Below, in pieces: positions 26,724 to 36,792 of a stretch of 64,000 nt of DNA. This stretch comes from Motilibacter deserti (GTDB taxonomy: Bacteria > Actinomycetota > Actinomycetes > Motilibacterales > Motilibacteraceae), in the NCBI RefSeq assembly GCF_011250635.1, contig NZ_JAANNP010000002.1, forward strand, positions 526,129 through 590,128, read 5' to 3'. The notes under the pieces are model-generated. The model saw nothing but the letters and a program-made list of their open reading frames with translations. It was not told the DNA's origin and did not search any database. The first letter of the stretch is position 1, and every line of letters starts with the position of its first letter. A program made the translations under genes and the position numbers.

Positions 26724-28039
26724 GGCGTCGGCACCTCCACCTCGACGAGCGTGCCCCCGTCGGGTCCGGGTGACGCGCTGAACGTGCCGCCGGCCCCTGC
26801 GGCCAGGTCGTGCATCATGCGCAGCCCGAAGTGGCCGTCGGGGGAGTGGCCAGCCGGCAGTCCTCGCCCGTCGTCGGAGACCGCGAGCCGGACCCGGCCG
26901 TCCACCCGACGCACGGTCACGTCGACCGAACTCGCGTGCGCATGTGTTGCGACGTTGCGCAGCGCCTCACGCGCGACGCGATAGAGCAGCGCCTCCACCT
27001 CCCACGGCAGGGCGACGTCGGTCGGGACGTCGAGTCGTACGTCGATGCCCTGTCCCGCAAGGGGCGCGGCGAGGTCCGACAGTGCGGCGCCCAGCCCGGA
27101 GGCGGCGAGCGACGGCGGATAGATGTCGACGAGCAGGCTGCGCAGTTCCTGAATCCCCTGTCTGGTGACGGACGAGGCGGACGCGACGGCGGACCCGACG
27201 TCGGGGTCCGAGGCTGTGGCCCGCTCCTGCACGGCAGACAGCCCGTAGCTCACGCTCACGAGCGTCTGGACGACGCCGTCGTGCAGGTCGCGCGCGATGC
27301 GCCGCCGCTCGTCGTCCGAGGCGTCGAGCGCGCGCCGCAGCAGCAGCTCGCGCTCGCGCTGCCCGGCCTGCAGCCGCTTGACGAGCGTCCACGCGAGCGG
27401 CAGCTGCAGCGCCTCCAGCAGGAGCATGGCGACCAGGAGGCCGGGCAGCACCTCGCGGAACGTCGTCGTCGCCTCGGCCGCGACCGAGCTGAACTCCTGG
27501 TAGGTCTCCAGCAGCATCGGCTCGCCCGACGGCGTGACCACCTGCTGGTAGACCTCCAGCAGCGGGCGGTCCTTGGGCTCGAACCGGTTCTCCGGCTTGT
27601 CCAGGTCCCCGACCTCGGCCTCGACGCCTCCCTCGGAGAGGACCTCGAGCTCCTCGCCGTCGAATCCGAAGTGGTCGCCGATCAGCCGCTCGTCGTCGGA
27701 GTAGACGACCGTGCCGGTCGCGTCCCAGAGCTTGACCCGCACGATCGGCGCGGCGAGGACCCGCTCGCGCACCGCGGCGTCGAACCGCGCCACCTCGGCG
27801 GGCTCCCCCTCCGCCAGCCCGTCGGTGACGAGCCCGGACACCGAGCGCGCCGCGATGCTGGACAGCTCGGCCGCGTCGTTGACCGCCTCCCGGGTGGCGA
27901 CCCGGCGCAGCGCGAAGCCGGCCGCGAGGGCGAGCAGCAGCAGGGCGGCGAGCCCCGCCGCGACGAAGCGCAGGAGCAGCCGGCGGGGCACGCCGGCCGT
28001 GAGAGAGCTCCCCGAAGCGCCCGGGCGTAGTGCGGCCAT
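26720..28039 (-). CDS. NarL-type sensor histidine kinase (HisKA_3)
   Basis: Encodes 439 residues. The ATG at 28037-28039 is chosen because a longer in-frame extension would run through the terminator of the preceding gene. Membrane helix 1 (about 20-45) and helix 2 (PGLLVAMLLLEALQLPLAW) bracket an acidic extracytoplasmic sensor. Then come the HisKA_3 dimerisation box with the phospho-His in RRRIARDLHDGVVQ and the HATPase domain (REALRNVATHAHA; DDGRGLPAG; HFGLRMMHDLA). It is coupled to the response regulator. The sensor contains several acidic stretches (DGEELEVLSEGGVEAEVGD), which might bind cations; that is speculation. Confidence 0.93.
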   Translation of the reverse strand: MAALRPGASGSSLTAGVPRRLLLRFVAAGLAALLLLALAAGFALRRVATREAVNDAAELSSIAARSVSGLVTDGLAEGEPAEVARFDAAVRERVLAAPIVRVKLWDATGTVVYSDDERLIGDHFGFDGEELEVLSEGGVEAEVGDLDKPENRFEPKDRPLLEVYQQVVTPSGEPMLLETYQEFSSVAAEATTTFREVLPGLLVAMLLLEALQLPLAWTLVKRLQAGQRERELLLRRALDASDDERRRIARDLHDGVVQTLVSVSYGLSAVQERATASDPDVGSAVASASSVTRQGIQELRSLLVDIYPPSLAASGLGAALSDLAAPLAGQGIDVRLDVPTDVALPWEVEALLYRVAREALRNVATHAHASSVDVTVRRVDGRVRLAVSDDGRGLPAGHSPDGHFGLRMMHDLAAGAGGTFSASPGPDGGTLVEVEVPTP

Positions 28040-28089
28040 CCCGGGATTGTGCGGGGCGGGCGCGACGGGCGGAGGCAGTTCGAGGCCTT

Positions 28090-28148
28090 CGGCACGCCGC
28101 GGCCGCGGGAGCCGCCCGACGCGGGGGTGGGCGGGCTCCCGCGTGCCG
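28090..28148 (-). terminator. Terminator downstream of the secreted protein gene
   Basis: Nested stems CGGCACG/CGTGCCG (outer) and CGCGGGAGC/GCTCCCGCG (28104-28112 with 28135-28143), the inner one continuing with one bulged G. It starts 7 bp beyond the stop of the minus-strand gene at 28156. Confidence 0.65.
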
Positions 28149-28155
28149 CGGGGCA

Positions 28156-28962
28156 TCAGGAGAACGCGGGGTCGGTGACGGGCAGCGAGCCGCGGACCCG
28201 GTTCTGCGCCTGGCAGTCCTGCACGCAGTTGGACGCCCCGGCCGACAGCTCGACCGCGTCCTCGCCGAGCACGCCGCCCATCCGGCCGCCGGACGCGACG
28301 GACCACGTGGTGACGGTGTCGGTCTGGGAGAGCTTGGTGGCGACCTGCGGGCTGTCCTTGCCGCGGAAGTCGGTGCCGTTGCCGAAGTTGATCTTCCCGG
28401 TGTAGGGGTTGACGTAGTAGTACATCCCCGGCGAGAGGGTGTGGGTGACGAGCACGTTCCCCGCGCCCTCGGGCTCCATCTGGAAGATCCCGCCCGTGGC
28501 GCAGTCCTTGGCCTGGATCTTCATCTTGAGCTCACCGGCGCCCTTGCGCAGCAGCACCAGGTCGCTGTCGGAGAGCTTGATCTCGAGCTCGCCGGAGTTG
28601 AGGGTGCGGGTGCCGAGGTCGGCGACCTTGCTGGCGAAGACGGGCGTGCGGACGCCGCCGGTGAGGTCCACCGGGTTCGGGGCGCCGGTGAGCGTGTAGT
28701 CGTAGGCCGCGAAGGTCGAGACGTTGACGTCGAACTCGACGTACTTCCCGCGCACCTTCAGCGTCGACCCGGCCGGCAGCTGGCTGGGCTTGATCTTGTC
28801 GCCCCCGCTGCGGACCGCGGTGCCGTTGGGCAGCGTGACCTTGAAGCCGCCGCCGGTGCAGCCGACGGAGGTGGCGGCCCCGGCGGACGAGGCGGGCAGC
28901 GTCAGGGCGGCCGCGGCGAGGCCGGCGGAGCCGATGGCGAACAGGGTGCGGCGCAGGCGCAT
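28156..28962 (-). CDS. Secreted protein of unknown function
   Basis: Encodes 268 residues. The signal peptide is MRLRRTLFAIGSAGLAAAAL, cleaved near SAGAA. The mature part is beta-rich, with four cysteines (VGCTGG, KDCATGG and CVQDC) that could form two disulfides. It also has a Tyr cluster (GMYYYVNPYTG) and Asn/Gly loops (INFGNGTDFRG). No catalytic motif or named family is recognised. The ATG is preceded by GGAGGACC. The gene stands alone, with its own terminator after it and a 319-bp gap before it. An extracellular structural or binding role is likely only because of the signal peptide. Confidence 0.75.
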   Translation of the reverse strand: MRLRRTLFAIGSAGLAAAALTLPASSAGAATSVGCTGGGFKVTLPNGTAVRSGGDKIKPSQLPAGSTLKVRGKYVEFDVNVSTFAAYDYTLTGAPNPVDLTGGVRTPVFASKVADLGTRTLNSGELEIKLSDSDLVLLRKGAGELKMKIQAKDCATGGIFQMEPEGAGNVLVTHTLSPGMYYYVNPYTGKINFGNGTDFRGKDSPQVATKLSQTDTVTTWSVASGGRMGGVLGEDAVELSAGASNCVQDCQAQNRVRGSLPVTDPAFS

Positions 28963-29114
28963 GAGGTCCTCCTGGGGAAGCGGAGCCGTCGACCGGCTCC
29001 GACGTGCTCACCCTCGCCGCGCCCTGGTGGGCGGGACCATTGGCGAGGGGTCGTACGACCTTCGGACGGTCACGCCTGGCCCACCCCAGCTCACCCTCCG
29101 CGACGATCATGCAG

Positions 29115-29175
29115 ATGTGGCGAGTTGTCCCCAGCACCCCGCCGCGATCAAGCACATGTGGCGAGTTGTCCCCAG
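29115..29175 (+). repeat. 20-bp perfect direct repeat with DnaA-box-like core
   Basis: ATGTGGCGAGTTGTCCCCAG occurs at 29115-29134 and 29156-29175 (41-bp period). Each copy contains TTGTCCCCA, one base from the actinobacterial DnaA box TTGTCCACA. The surrounding gap (28963-29281, 319 bp) contains no gene that can be supported. Confidence 0.7.
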
Positions 29176-29281
29176 GCCCTGCCACCGCTCACGGCCCCCG
29201 CGGTCGGGCAGGCGTCGCAAACGGGCGGGAGCGGCGCCGACCGGGGGCCAACGCCGGACACTCCGTGCGGCTCCGGGCGCC

Positions 29282-30013
29282 GTGACGGAGAATCGCCCGG
29301 TGCTCGTCGCCGCCGCGGTCGTCCCGCACCCGCCCCTGCTCGTGCCCGAGGTGGCGGCCGGCGCGGCGGCGGAGCTCGACGGCCTGCGCGCGGCGTGCGA
29401 CCGGGCGGTGCAGTCCCTGCTCGCAGCGCGCCCGGACCGCGTCGTCGTCGTGTCGAGCGCACCGGCGACCGGCCCGCTGCCGGCGTCCGCGCGCGCGGAC
29501 CTCGGGGCGTACGGCCTCCCGCTCGTCCTCGGCGGCGGCCCGGGGCCCGAGCGCCTGCCGCTGGGAGCCGTGATCGCGACCTGGCTGCTCGACCGCGCCG
29601 GGTGGGCGGGGGAGCGGAAGCTGCTGGGCGTCGCCCCCGACGAGCCGGCGGCGGTGTGCCGAGAGCTCGGGCGCCGGGCTGTCGGCGCCGGCAGGGTCGC
29701 GCTGCTCTGCGCCGGTGACGGCAGCGCCAGCCGTGGGGCGTCCTCCCCGCGGCGCCCGGACCCGCGTGCGGTCTCGTTCGACGACGATGTCGCGCATGCC
29801 CTCGGCGCGGCCGACACCGGCGTGCTGCTCGCGATCGAGCCGGAGCTCGCGGACTCCGTCAGCGCCGCGGGCCGCGCGGCGTGGCAGGTGCTCGCGGGAG
29901 CGGCCGAAGGGGCGGCGTACGAGAGCGACCTGCTCGTCAGCACCGCGCCCTACGGCGTCGCCTACCACGTCGCCACGTGGGCACTGGAGATCGGCGAAGC
30001 AGCATTCGCATGA
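29282..30013 (+). CDS. Class III extradiol dioxygenase subunit B-like (LigB-like) protein
   Basis: Encodes 243 residues from GTG 29282; GTG 29300 is an alternative start and neither has a clear ribosome site. The N-terminal AAAVVPHPPLLVPEVAAG motif and the repeated Ala/Gly-rich alpha-beta pattern (RVVVVSSAP; VALLCAGDGSAS; FDDDVAHALG) match the LigB-like proteins encoded just before miaA in many actinobacteria. The stop overlaps the miaA ATG by 4 bp. Family proteins include ring-cleaving dioxygenases, but the usual metal-binding His set is not clearly complete here, so the enzymatic role is uncertain. Confidence 0.8.
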   Translation: MTENRPVLVAAAVVPHPPLLVPEVAAGAAAELDGLRAACDRAVQSLLAARPDRVVVVSSAPATGPLPASARADLGAYGLPLVLGGGPGPERLPLGAVIATWLLDRAGWAGERKLLGVAPDEPAAVCRELGRRAVGAGRVALLCAGDGSASRGASSPRRPDPRAVSFDDDVAHALGAADTGVLLAIEPELADSVSAAGRAAWQVLAGAAEGAAYESDLLVSTAPYGVAYHVATWALEIGEAAFA

Positions 30014-30921
30014 AGATCGTTGCAGTAGTCGGCCCGACCGCGTCGGGCAAGACCGACCTCGGCGTGCAGCTGGCGAAGGCGTTGGACGGCGAGGTCGTCA
30101 ACGCCGACTCCATGCAGCTCTACCGCGGCCTGGACATCGGCAGCGCCAAGGCGAGCCTCGAGGAGCGGCAAGGCGTGCCGCACCACCTGCTGGACGTCTG
30201 GGACGTGACCGAGCCGGCGAGCGTGGCGGAGTACCAGCGGCTTGCCCGCGCGGCGATCGCGCAGGTCCACGCCCGCGGGAGGACCGCCGTCCTCGTCGGC
30301 GGCTCCGGCCTCTACGTCCGCGCCGTGCTCGACGAGATGGCCTTTCCTGGCACGGACGAGGCGGTGCGCGCCCGCCTCGAGCAGGAGCTCGCCGAGGTCG
30401 GCGCCCTCGCGCTGCACGCCCGCCTCGCCGAGCTCGACCCTGCCGCAGCGGCGGCGATCGAGCCCAGGAACGGCCGCCGGGTCGTACGCGCCCTCGAGGT
30501 CGGCGAGATCACCGGACGCGGGTTCGTGGCCGAGCTGCCCGAGCCGACGTACGCCGCCCCGGCCGTGCAGGTCGGGCTGCGCGTGCCGCGGCCGGAGCTC
30601 GACGAGCGCATCGCTCGCCGCGTGGACGTCATGTGGGAGCGCGGGCTGGTCGAGGAGACGCGCGAGCTGGCCGGCCGGGGGCTGCGCGAGGGCCCGACGG
30701 CGAGCCGGGCGCTCGGGTACGCCCAGGTGCTGCGCGTCCTCGACGGCGAGGCCGACGAGGGCTGGGCGCGCGAGGAGACCGTGCGCGCGACGCGCCGGTT
30801 CGCGCGGCGCCAGGAGTCGTGGTTCCGCCGCGACGTGCGGGTGCACTGGCTGGACGCCGGCGCGGGCGACGCCGCCGGCCTGGTCGACCGGGCCCTGAGG
30901 AGCGTGGCCGGTCATGAGTGA
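30010..30921 (+). CDS. miaA: tRNA dimethylallyltransferase MiaA
   Basis: Encodes 303 residues. The P-loop VVGPTASGKTDL is at residues about 6-17, followed by NADSMQLYRGLDIGSAK, VPHHLLDVWD, the DMAPP-binding region (LVGGSGLYVRAVLD) and RRVVRALEV. It transfers a dimethylallyl group to A37 of tRNAs reading U-initial codons, giving the substrate of MiaB. ATGA overlap with the LigB-like gene indicates co-translation. The downstream GGT-like gene and dapF continue the same strand. Confidence 0.97.
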   Translation: MKIVAVVGPTASGKTDLGVQLAKALDGEVVNADSMQLYRGLDIGSAKASLEERQGVPHHLLDVWDVTEPASVAEYQRLARAAIAQVHARGRTAVLVGGSGLYVRAVLDEMAFPGTDEAVRARLEQELAEVGALALHARLAELDPAAAAAIEPRNGRRVVRALEVGEITGRGFVAELPEPTYAAPAVQVGLRVPRPELDERIARRVDVMWERGLVEETRELAGRGLREGPTASRALGYAQVLRVLDGEADEGWAREETVRATRRFARRQESWFRRDVRVHWLDAGAGDAAGLVDRALRSVAGHE

Positions 30922-31006
30922 GCTGAGAGCTGAAAGTGACGGCAGCGTCACGGAAAGCACCAGAAGCAGGCATGCCCGCCCGCGTCGGCTGGGTATCTCC
31001 CTCCCC

Positions 31007-32308
31007 ATGCGCCGGCCCGCGCTCTCCCTCCACGTCCTGCTGCTCGGTGCGGCGTGCACCGGGCTGCTCGTCGTGCCGGCGCAGATGTCCGCGACGCTGG
31101 CCGGCCCCGGGCCGGAGCACGTCGCCGAGGGCTATGGCGGGGGAGTGTCGTCTCCCGACAGCGCCGCGACGGCCGCCGGCTCCGACGCGCTCGCCGCCGG
31201 CGGCAACGCCACGGACGCGGCCGTGGCCGCCGCGGCGGTCCTCGCGGTCACCGAGCCCGCTGCGGCGGGGCTCGGCGGTGGGGCCGTCCTGCTCCGCTTC
31301 GACCCGGAAGCCGGGACGGTCGAGCGGATCGAGCGCTGCAACCCGGCGGGCGCCGCGACCGCGTGGCAGGCCGCCCTGCAGCAGTGGGGGACGACCTCGT
31401 TGGGTGCTGCTCTCGAGCCGGCCCGCGCGCTGGCGACCGGGCAGCTCGCCGCGTCCCTGACCGCCGTCACGGATCGGGGGCCGCGGGCGCTGCGCTCCGG
31501 CGCCCTCGGCGCGTCCGTCCGGGACGCGGCCGCGGAGGCCGGGGTCGTCCTCTCGCCGGCGCGCCTGCCGCGGGCGATGCTCGCGGAAGCGTCCCCTTAC
31601 CAGGAGCTCGACGTCTACGGCGGGTCGGCCGGCACGCTCGCCCGGCTCGAGCCGCCGGCCACGGGGGCCGGGCTCACCGCGGACGCAGCGGTGCGCCGGG
31701 TGCTCGCGGCCACCGCCGAAGGGGCCGACGGGCCGGACGACGACGCGGTGGTGGGCGTCGTGGCCGCCGACAGGTGGGGTGGCGTGACGGCGGTCGCGCT
31801 CACGCTCGGCGTACGCGGCGGTGCCGCTCCGGTCCCCGGGGCCGGCTTCCCGCTCGGCGCGCCGACGGCGGGCGGCTGCGGAGCGGCGGCCCCGACGATC
31901 GTCACCCGCACGGCCGACCGACTCACGGCCCCCCGCGACCTGCCGGCGACGGGCCAGTCGGCCTACCTCGCCGTCGTCGGCACCGGCGGGACGGGGAGGC
32001 CGGCAGCAGGGGCGGCCACGGGCGTGGCCTCCCTGGTGAGCGGGCGCGTGGAGCGCGGGCTCGCGCTGGACCAGGCGCTGGAGGCGCCGCGCGGCGTGCG
32101 CGTGGGCCCGCGGCGGATGGTGCTGGAGGCCGGGCTCGGGGCGGACGCCGTCCGCGGGCTCGGGCGGCTGGTCGCGAGCGGGGACGCCCCCGAAGCCGCG
32201 GCTCTCGTCGCCCTCGAGGTCAAGGACGACGGGCGGGTGCAGGCCGTCGCGGAGCGCCGCCGTGGAGGGGGCGGCAGCGCCGCGGTGGTCCACCCGGACA
32301 CCGACTGA
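31007..32308 (+). CDS. Gamma-glutamyltranspeptidase-like secreted protein, probably inactive
   Basis: Encodes 433 residues from ATG 31007 (signal-like MRRPALSLHVLLLGAACTG). ATG 30914, overlapping miaA, would add 31 polar residues. The N-terminal half matches the GGT large subunit (SSPDSAATAAGSDALAAGG, then NATDAAVAAAAVLAVTEPAAAGLGGG). Where GGT enzymes have TTHxSVVD at the autoprocessing site, this protein reads AVVGVVAADRWGG (residues about 247-259). The nucleophilic Thr is absent. It is also shorter than usual (GGTs are about 500-580 residues). It is therefore probably a pseudoenzyme with a retained fold. It lies between miaA and dapF on the same strand. Confidence 0.72.
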   Translation: MRRPALSLHVLLLGAACTGLLVVPAQMSATLAGPGPEHVAEGYGGGVSSPDSAATAAGSDALAAGGNATDAAVAAAAVLAVTEPAAAGLGGGAVLLRFDPEAGTVERIERCNPAGAATAWQAALQQWGTTSLGAALEPARALATGQLAASLTAVTDRGPRALRSGALGASVRDAAAEAGVVLSPARLPRAMLAEASPYQELDVYGGSAGTLARLEPPATGAGLTADAAVRRVLAATAEGADGPDDDAVVGVVAADRWGGVTAVALTLGVRGGAAPVPGAGFPLGAPTAGGCGAAAPTIVTRTADRLTAPRDLPATGQSAYLAVVGTGGTGRPAAGAATGVASLVSGRVERGLALDQALEAPRGVRVGPRRMVLEAGLGADAVRGLGRLVASGDAPEAAALVALEVKDDGRVQAVAERRRGGGGSAAVVHPDTD

Positions 32309-32338
32309 GGCAGCGCGGCCGCTGGCAGACTGGTCCCC

Positions 32339-33202
32339 ATGCGGGTGATCAAGGGCCATGGGACCGAGAACGACTTCGTGGTCGTGCCGGACCCTGACGG
32401 CGAGCTCGACCTGCCGCCGCGCCTGGTCGCGGCCCTGTGCGACCGCCGGGCGGGGCTGGGCGGGGACGGGGTCATCCGGGCCGTACGCACCGCGAAGGTC
32501 GCCGAGGTCGCGCACCTCGCGGGCGAGGCCGAGTGGTTCATGGACTACCGCAACGCCGACGGCAGCGTCGCGGAGATGTGCGGCAACGGAGTCCGCGTGC
32601 TCGCCCGCTACCTCGCGGCGTTCGCGCACGTCGACCCGGCCGACCCGCTGCCGGTCGCCACACGGGGCGGCGTCCGTCAGGTCCGCTTCGAGCCCGACGG
32701 CCAGATCACCGTCGGCATGGGCCGCCCGGAGCTGCTCGCCGCGCCCGTGCGGGTGACCACGGAGGCGGGCAGCTGGGACGCGGTGGGGCTCCACATCCCC
32801 AACCCGCACGCCGTCGCGTTCGTCGACGACGTCACCGCTGCCGGCGAGCTGCTCGCGGTCCCCGCGGTCGAGCCGCCGGGGGCGTTCCCGCAGGGCGTCA
32901 ACGTCGAGTTCGTCGAGCGGCGCGGCCCGGGCGCCATCGCGCTGCGCGTGCACGAGCGCGGCGTCGGCGAGACACGGTCGTGCGGGACGGGCGTCGCCGC
33001 CGCGGCCGTCGTCGCGGCCCGGGCGGCCGGCGAGGCCGCTCCCGCGCGGTGGACGGTCGACGTGCCCGGCGGGCGGCTCGCGGTGACGCTGCTGGCCGAC
33101 GGCGAGGTGGAGCTCACCGGCCCGGCCGTCCTCGTCGCGACGGCCGAGGTCGAGGAGGCGTGGCTGACCGCTGCGCTCGCGGGTGCGGGACCGGCGGCTT
33201 GA
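32339..33202 (+). CDS. dapF: Diaminopimelate epimerase
   Basis: Encodes 287 residues (MRVIKGHGTENDFVV). The two catalytic cysteines are visible in EMCGNGVRVL and ETRSCGTGVAAA. Substrate-contact segments include NADGSVAEMCGNG and HIPNPHAVAFV. It converts LL- to meso-diaminopimelate for lysine and peptidoglycan synthesis, so the organism probably has DAP-type peptidoglycan. It starts 30 bp after the GGT-like gene and is followed by hflX after 83 bp. Confidence 0.97.
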   Translation: MRVIKGHGTENDFVVVPDPDGELDLPPRLVAALCDRRAGLGGDGVIRAVRTAKVAEVAHLAGEAEWFMDYRNADGSVAEMCGNGVRVLARYLAAFAHVDPADPLPVATRGGVRQVRFEPDGQITVGMGRPELLAAPVRVTTEAGSWDAVGLHIPNPHAVAFVDDVTAAGELLAVPAVEPPGAFPQGVNVEFVERRGPGAIALRVHERGVGETRSCGTGVAAAAVVAARAAGEAAPARWTVDVPGGRLAVTLLADGEVELTGPAVLVATAEVEEAWLTAALAGAGPAA

Positions 33203-33285
33203 GCCGAAACCGATGTGACGCCCGCCGCGCATCATGGGAGCCTCGTCGGGATGATGCAGCCCGCTCGAGACGTTGAGAAGACCGT

Positions 33286-34797
<1,512 letters not shown>

Positions 34798-34815
34798 CGG
34801 CCGACCGCACGTCCA

Positions 34816-34850
34816 CAACGCCCGTCCCGGCTCGTCCGGGGCGGGCGTTG
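34816..34850 (+). terminator. Terminator after hflX
   Basis: CAACGCCCGTCCCGG, 5-nt loop, CCGGGGCGGGCGTTG, with one G/T mismatch, followed by CGCGTTT. It lies 19 bp past the hflX stop. Confidence 0.75.
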
Positions 34851-35031
34851 CGCGTTTAGCGGCGGGGTCGAGCGGCTATCACCGGTGCCGAGATCGACGG
34901 CGCGTCGTAGCGCCGCGCCGCAGCCTCCAGAATCCGGGGCCGTCTCCGCAGACCCGCCATCGCGGGCTGCGTCTCCCAGTTCTCGCCCCACCTCGATCGG
35001 CAGGGCATTCCGCACCACGCAAGGGGTCACC

Positions 35032-35493
35032 ATGTCCACCGTCGGCTCTCGTCCCACCGCCCACCGCACGCTGCTGCAGACCGCGGCCCTGGCCGTCGCC
35101 GCGACGTTCGCGCTCGTGGGCATCCTCGGGTTCATCCCCGGCATCACGACGAACTACAGCGACCTCGGCGGCGCCGGCCACCACTCCGAGGCCAAGCTGC
35201 TCGGCATCTTCCAGGTGTCGATCCTGCACAACATCGTCCACCTCGCGTTCGGCATCGTCGGCTTCCTGCTGGCCCGCTCGGTCGCCGGTGCCCGCGCCTT
35301 CCTCATCGGCGGCGGCGCCGTCTACCTCGTGCTGTGGCTCTACGGCCTGCTGATCGACAAGGACAGCGACGCCAACTTCGTCCCGCTGAACACCGCTGAC
35401 GACTGGCTGCACTTCGTGCTCGGCGTCGGCATGATCGGGCTCGGCGTCGTGCTGTCGCGCAAGGTCGACCGCGCTGACGGCTCGATCCGCTAG
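35032..35493 (+). CDS. DUF4383 membrane protein
   Basis: Encodes 153 residues from ATG 35032, with AAGGGG 5 nt upstream. Four membrane segments are visible: TAALAVAATFALVGILGFI, VHLAFGIVGFLLA, AFLIGGGAVYLVLWLYGLLI and FVLGVGMIGLGVV. The first extracytoplasmic loop contains GITTNYSDLGGAGHHSEAKL. The layout, including a conserved HNIVHLAFG segment, fits DUF4383. Function is unknown. It has its own terminator at 35521-35564, so it is probably monocistronic. Confidence 0.85.
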   Translation: MSTVGSRPTAHRTLLQTAALAVAATFALVGILGFIPGITTNYSDLGGAGHHSEAKLLGIFQVSILHNIVHLAFGIVGFLLARSVAGARAFLIGGGAVYLVLWLYGLLIDKDSDANFVPLNTADDWLHFVLGVGMIGLGVVLSRKVDRADGSIR

Positions 35494-35520
35494 GCACCGC
35501 GCCGTCTCGCGGCACGTGAC

Positions 35521-35564
35521 GGGCGCTTCCGGGATCAAGACCTCCGGAAGCGCCCTTCCTTCTT
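35521..35564 (+). terminator. Terminator with T-rich tail after the DUF4383 gene
   Basis: GGGCGCTTCCGG (35521-35532) pairs perfectly with CCGGAAGCGCCC (35544-35555), followed by TTCCTTCTT. It is the most conventional intrinsic terminator in the window. Confidence 0.85.
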
Positions 35565-35600
35565 CTGGTCTGTCCGTGCCTCGAGTCCTTCCTGCTTGTG

Positions 35601-36158
35601 TCAGGCCGAGACGGCCCGCGCGGGCACCACGGCGTACGTCGACTGGACGAAGCCGCCGCCCAGCACGCGCGTGGAGCGGTGCTCCAGGTCGATATCGGCC
35701 GCGGTCGCCCCGAACAACGGCAGCCCGTCGCCCAGCAGCACCGGAGCGGTCGTGATGGTCAGCTCCGAGAGCAGCCCGGCGGCGAGGAACGACTGCACCA
35801 CCTGCCCGCCGTCCACGTAGACGCGCCGCGCGCCCGCGGCCTCGATGGCCGCGACCGCCTCGTCGACGCTGCGGACGACCGTCACGCGGCTGTCGGAGGT
35901 GGCAAGGGCCCGGCTGAGGACGAGCACCGTCCGCCCCGCGTAGGGCCACGCGTCGAAGGTCAGCGCCTTCTCGTAGGTCCCACGGCCCATGACTAGGCAG
36001 TCGATCTGCGAGATGAACGCGTCGTAGCCGGTGTCGCCGATGGCCTCGGCCCTGCTCGTGAGCCAGTCGATGTCGCCGTCCCGGCGGGCGATGTAGCTGT
36101 CGAGGCTGGTGGCGATGAAGACGGCACCGGTGAACCCGGGCTCGGTCGTGCCAGTCAT
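35601..36158 (-). CDS. Dihydrofolate reductase/RibD C-terminal family protein
   Basis: Encodes 185 residues (MTGTTEPGFTGAVFIATSLD). Family pattern: VFIATSLDSYIARRDGDIDWL, then DCLVMGRGTYEKAL, TVLVLSRAL, VYVDGGQVVQSFLAAGLLSELTITTAPVLLGDGLPLF. These proteins bind NADPH and are often encoded with TetR or MarR regulators. Their natural substrate is usually unknown and true dihydrofolate reductase activity should not be assumed. The ATG overlaps the stop of the upstream TetR gene by 4 bp. Confidence 0.88.
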   Translation of the reverse strand: MTGTTEPGFTGAVFIATSLDSYIARRDGDIDWLTSRAEAIGDTGYDAFISQIDCLVMGRGTYEKALTFDAWPYAGRTVLVLSRALATSDSRVTVVRSVDEAVAAIEAAGARRVYVDGGQVVQSFLAAGLLSELTITTAPVLLGDGLPLFGATAADIDLEHRSTRVLGGGFVQSTYAVVPARAVSA

Positions 36159-36778
36159 GCGTTCGCTTCCTTCGGGAGGGCGCGGGTGGGCCGCGCGGGT
36201 CGGTGGGGGAGCAGGACGGCGTCGACGGCTGCCCGCAGCTCGTCGCGCAGCGGGGCCTGCCCGAGCAGTGGCCACAGCACGAGGGCCCCGTTGTAGGCCA
36301 CGTAGACGGAGTGGGCGAGCCGCTGCGGTTCTGCTCCGTCATCGAGCTCTCGCGCGTCCACCGCCTCGCCCAGCAAGGCCTCGAGCTCGGACTCCACCCG
36401 TCGGGCGTTGGCCGCCGCGTGGCGCCGGAACTCCTCGTCGGCCACGTCGAGCTGGAGGAAGCCGAGGCTGTTGGCCAGCTGGGCCGGGCTGTCCAGGCCC
36501 TCGGTCAGCGCGGCGAGGCCCTCGTGCAGCGCCTCGAGCGCGCAGTCCGTACGTTGCCGGGCCTGCGCGAAGCAGGCGCCCGTGGCGTCGGCGGCACGCT
36601 CGGCGAAGGCCAGCAGCAGGGCGCGCTTTGACCCGAAGCGCTGGACCAGGCCGGCCGACGACATGCCCGCCTCGCGCGCGACCGCGGCCAGCGTCGTACC
36701 GGACAGCCCGTGCCGGCGCAGAGCCTCGCCGGTGGCCGTGAAGATCTGCTCGTCGCTGGTCGTGCGTGGCCGTGCCAT
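36155..36778 (-). CDS. TetR-family transcriptional regulator
   Basis: Encodes 207 residues (MARPRTTSDEQIFTATGEAL). The helix-turn-helix occupies about residues 10-55 (LSGTTLAAVAREAGMSSAGLVQRFGSKRALL). The C-terminal all-helical domain carries the ligand pocket and dimer interface; the ligand is unknown. It is co-transcribed with the dihydrofolate-reductase-like gene through an ATGA overlap. A perfect 14-bp palindrome 14 bp upstream of its start is the likely autoregulatory operator. Confidence 0.93.
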   Translation of the reverse strand: MARPRTTSDEQIFTATGEALRRHGLSGTTLAAVAREAGMSSAGLVQRFGSKRALLLAFAERAADATGACFAQARQRTDCALEALHEGLAALTEGLDSPAQLANSLGFLQLDVADEEFRRHAAANARRVESELEALLGEAVDARELDDGAEPQRLAHSVYVAYNGALVLWPLLGQAPLRDELRAAVDAVLLPHRPARPTRALPKEANA

Positions 36779-36792
36779 CGAGCTCCTGTCTT

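Noticed and set aside
35601-36158. Considered as a true dihydrofolate reductase (folA)
   Set aside because: The sequence fits the RibD-C/DHFR-like side family linked to TetR genes, not canonical FolA, so no gene symbol was given.
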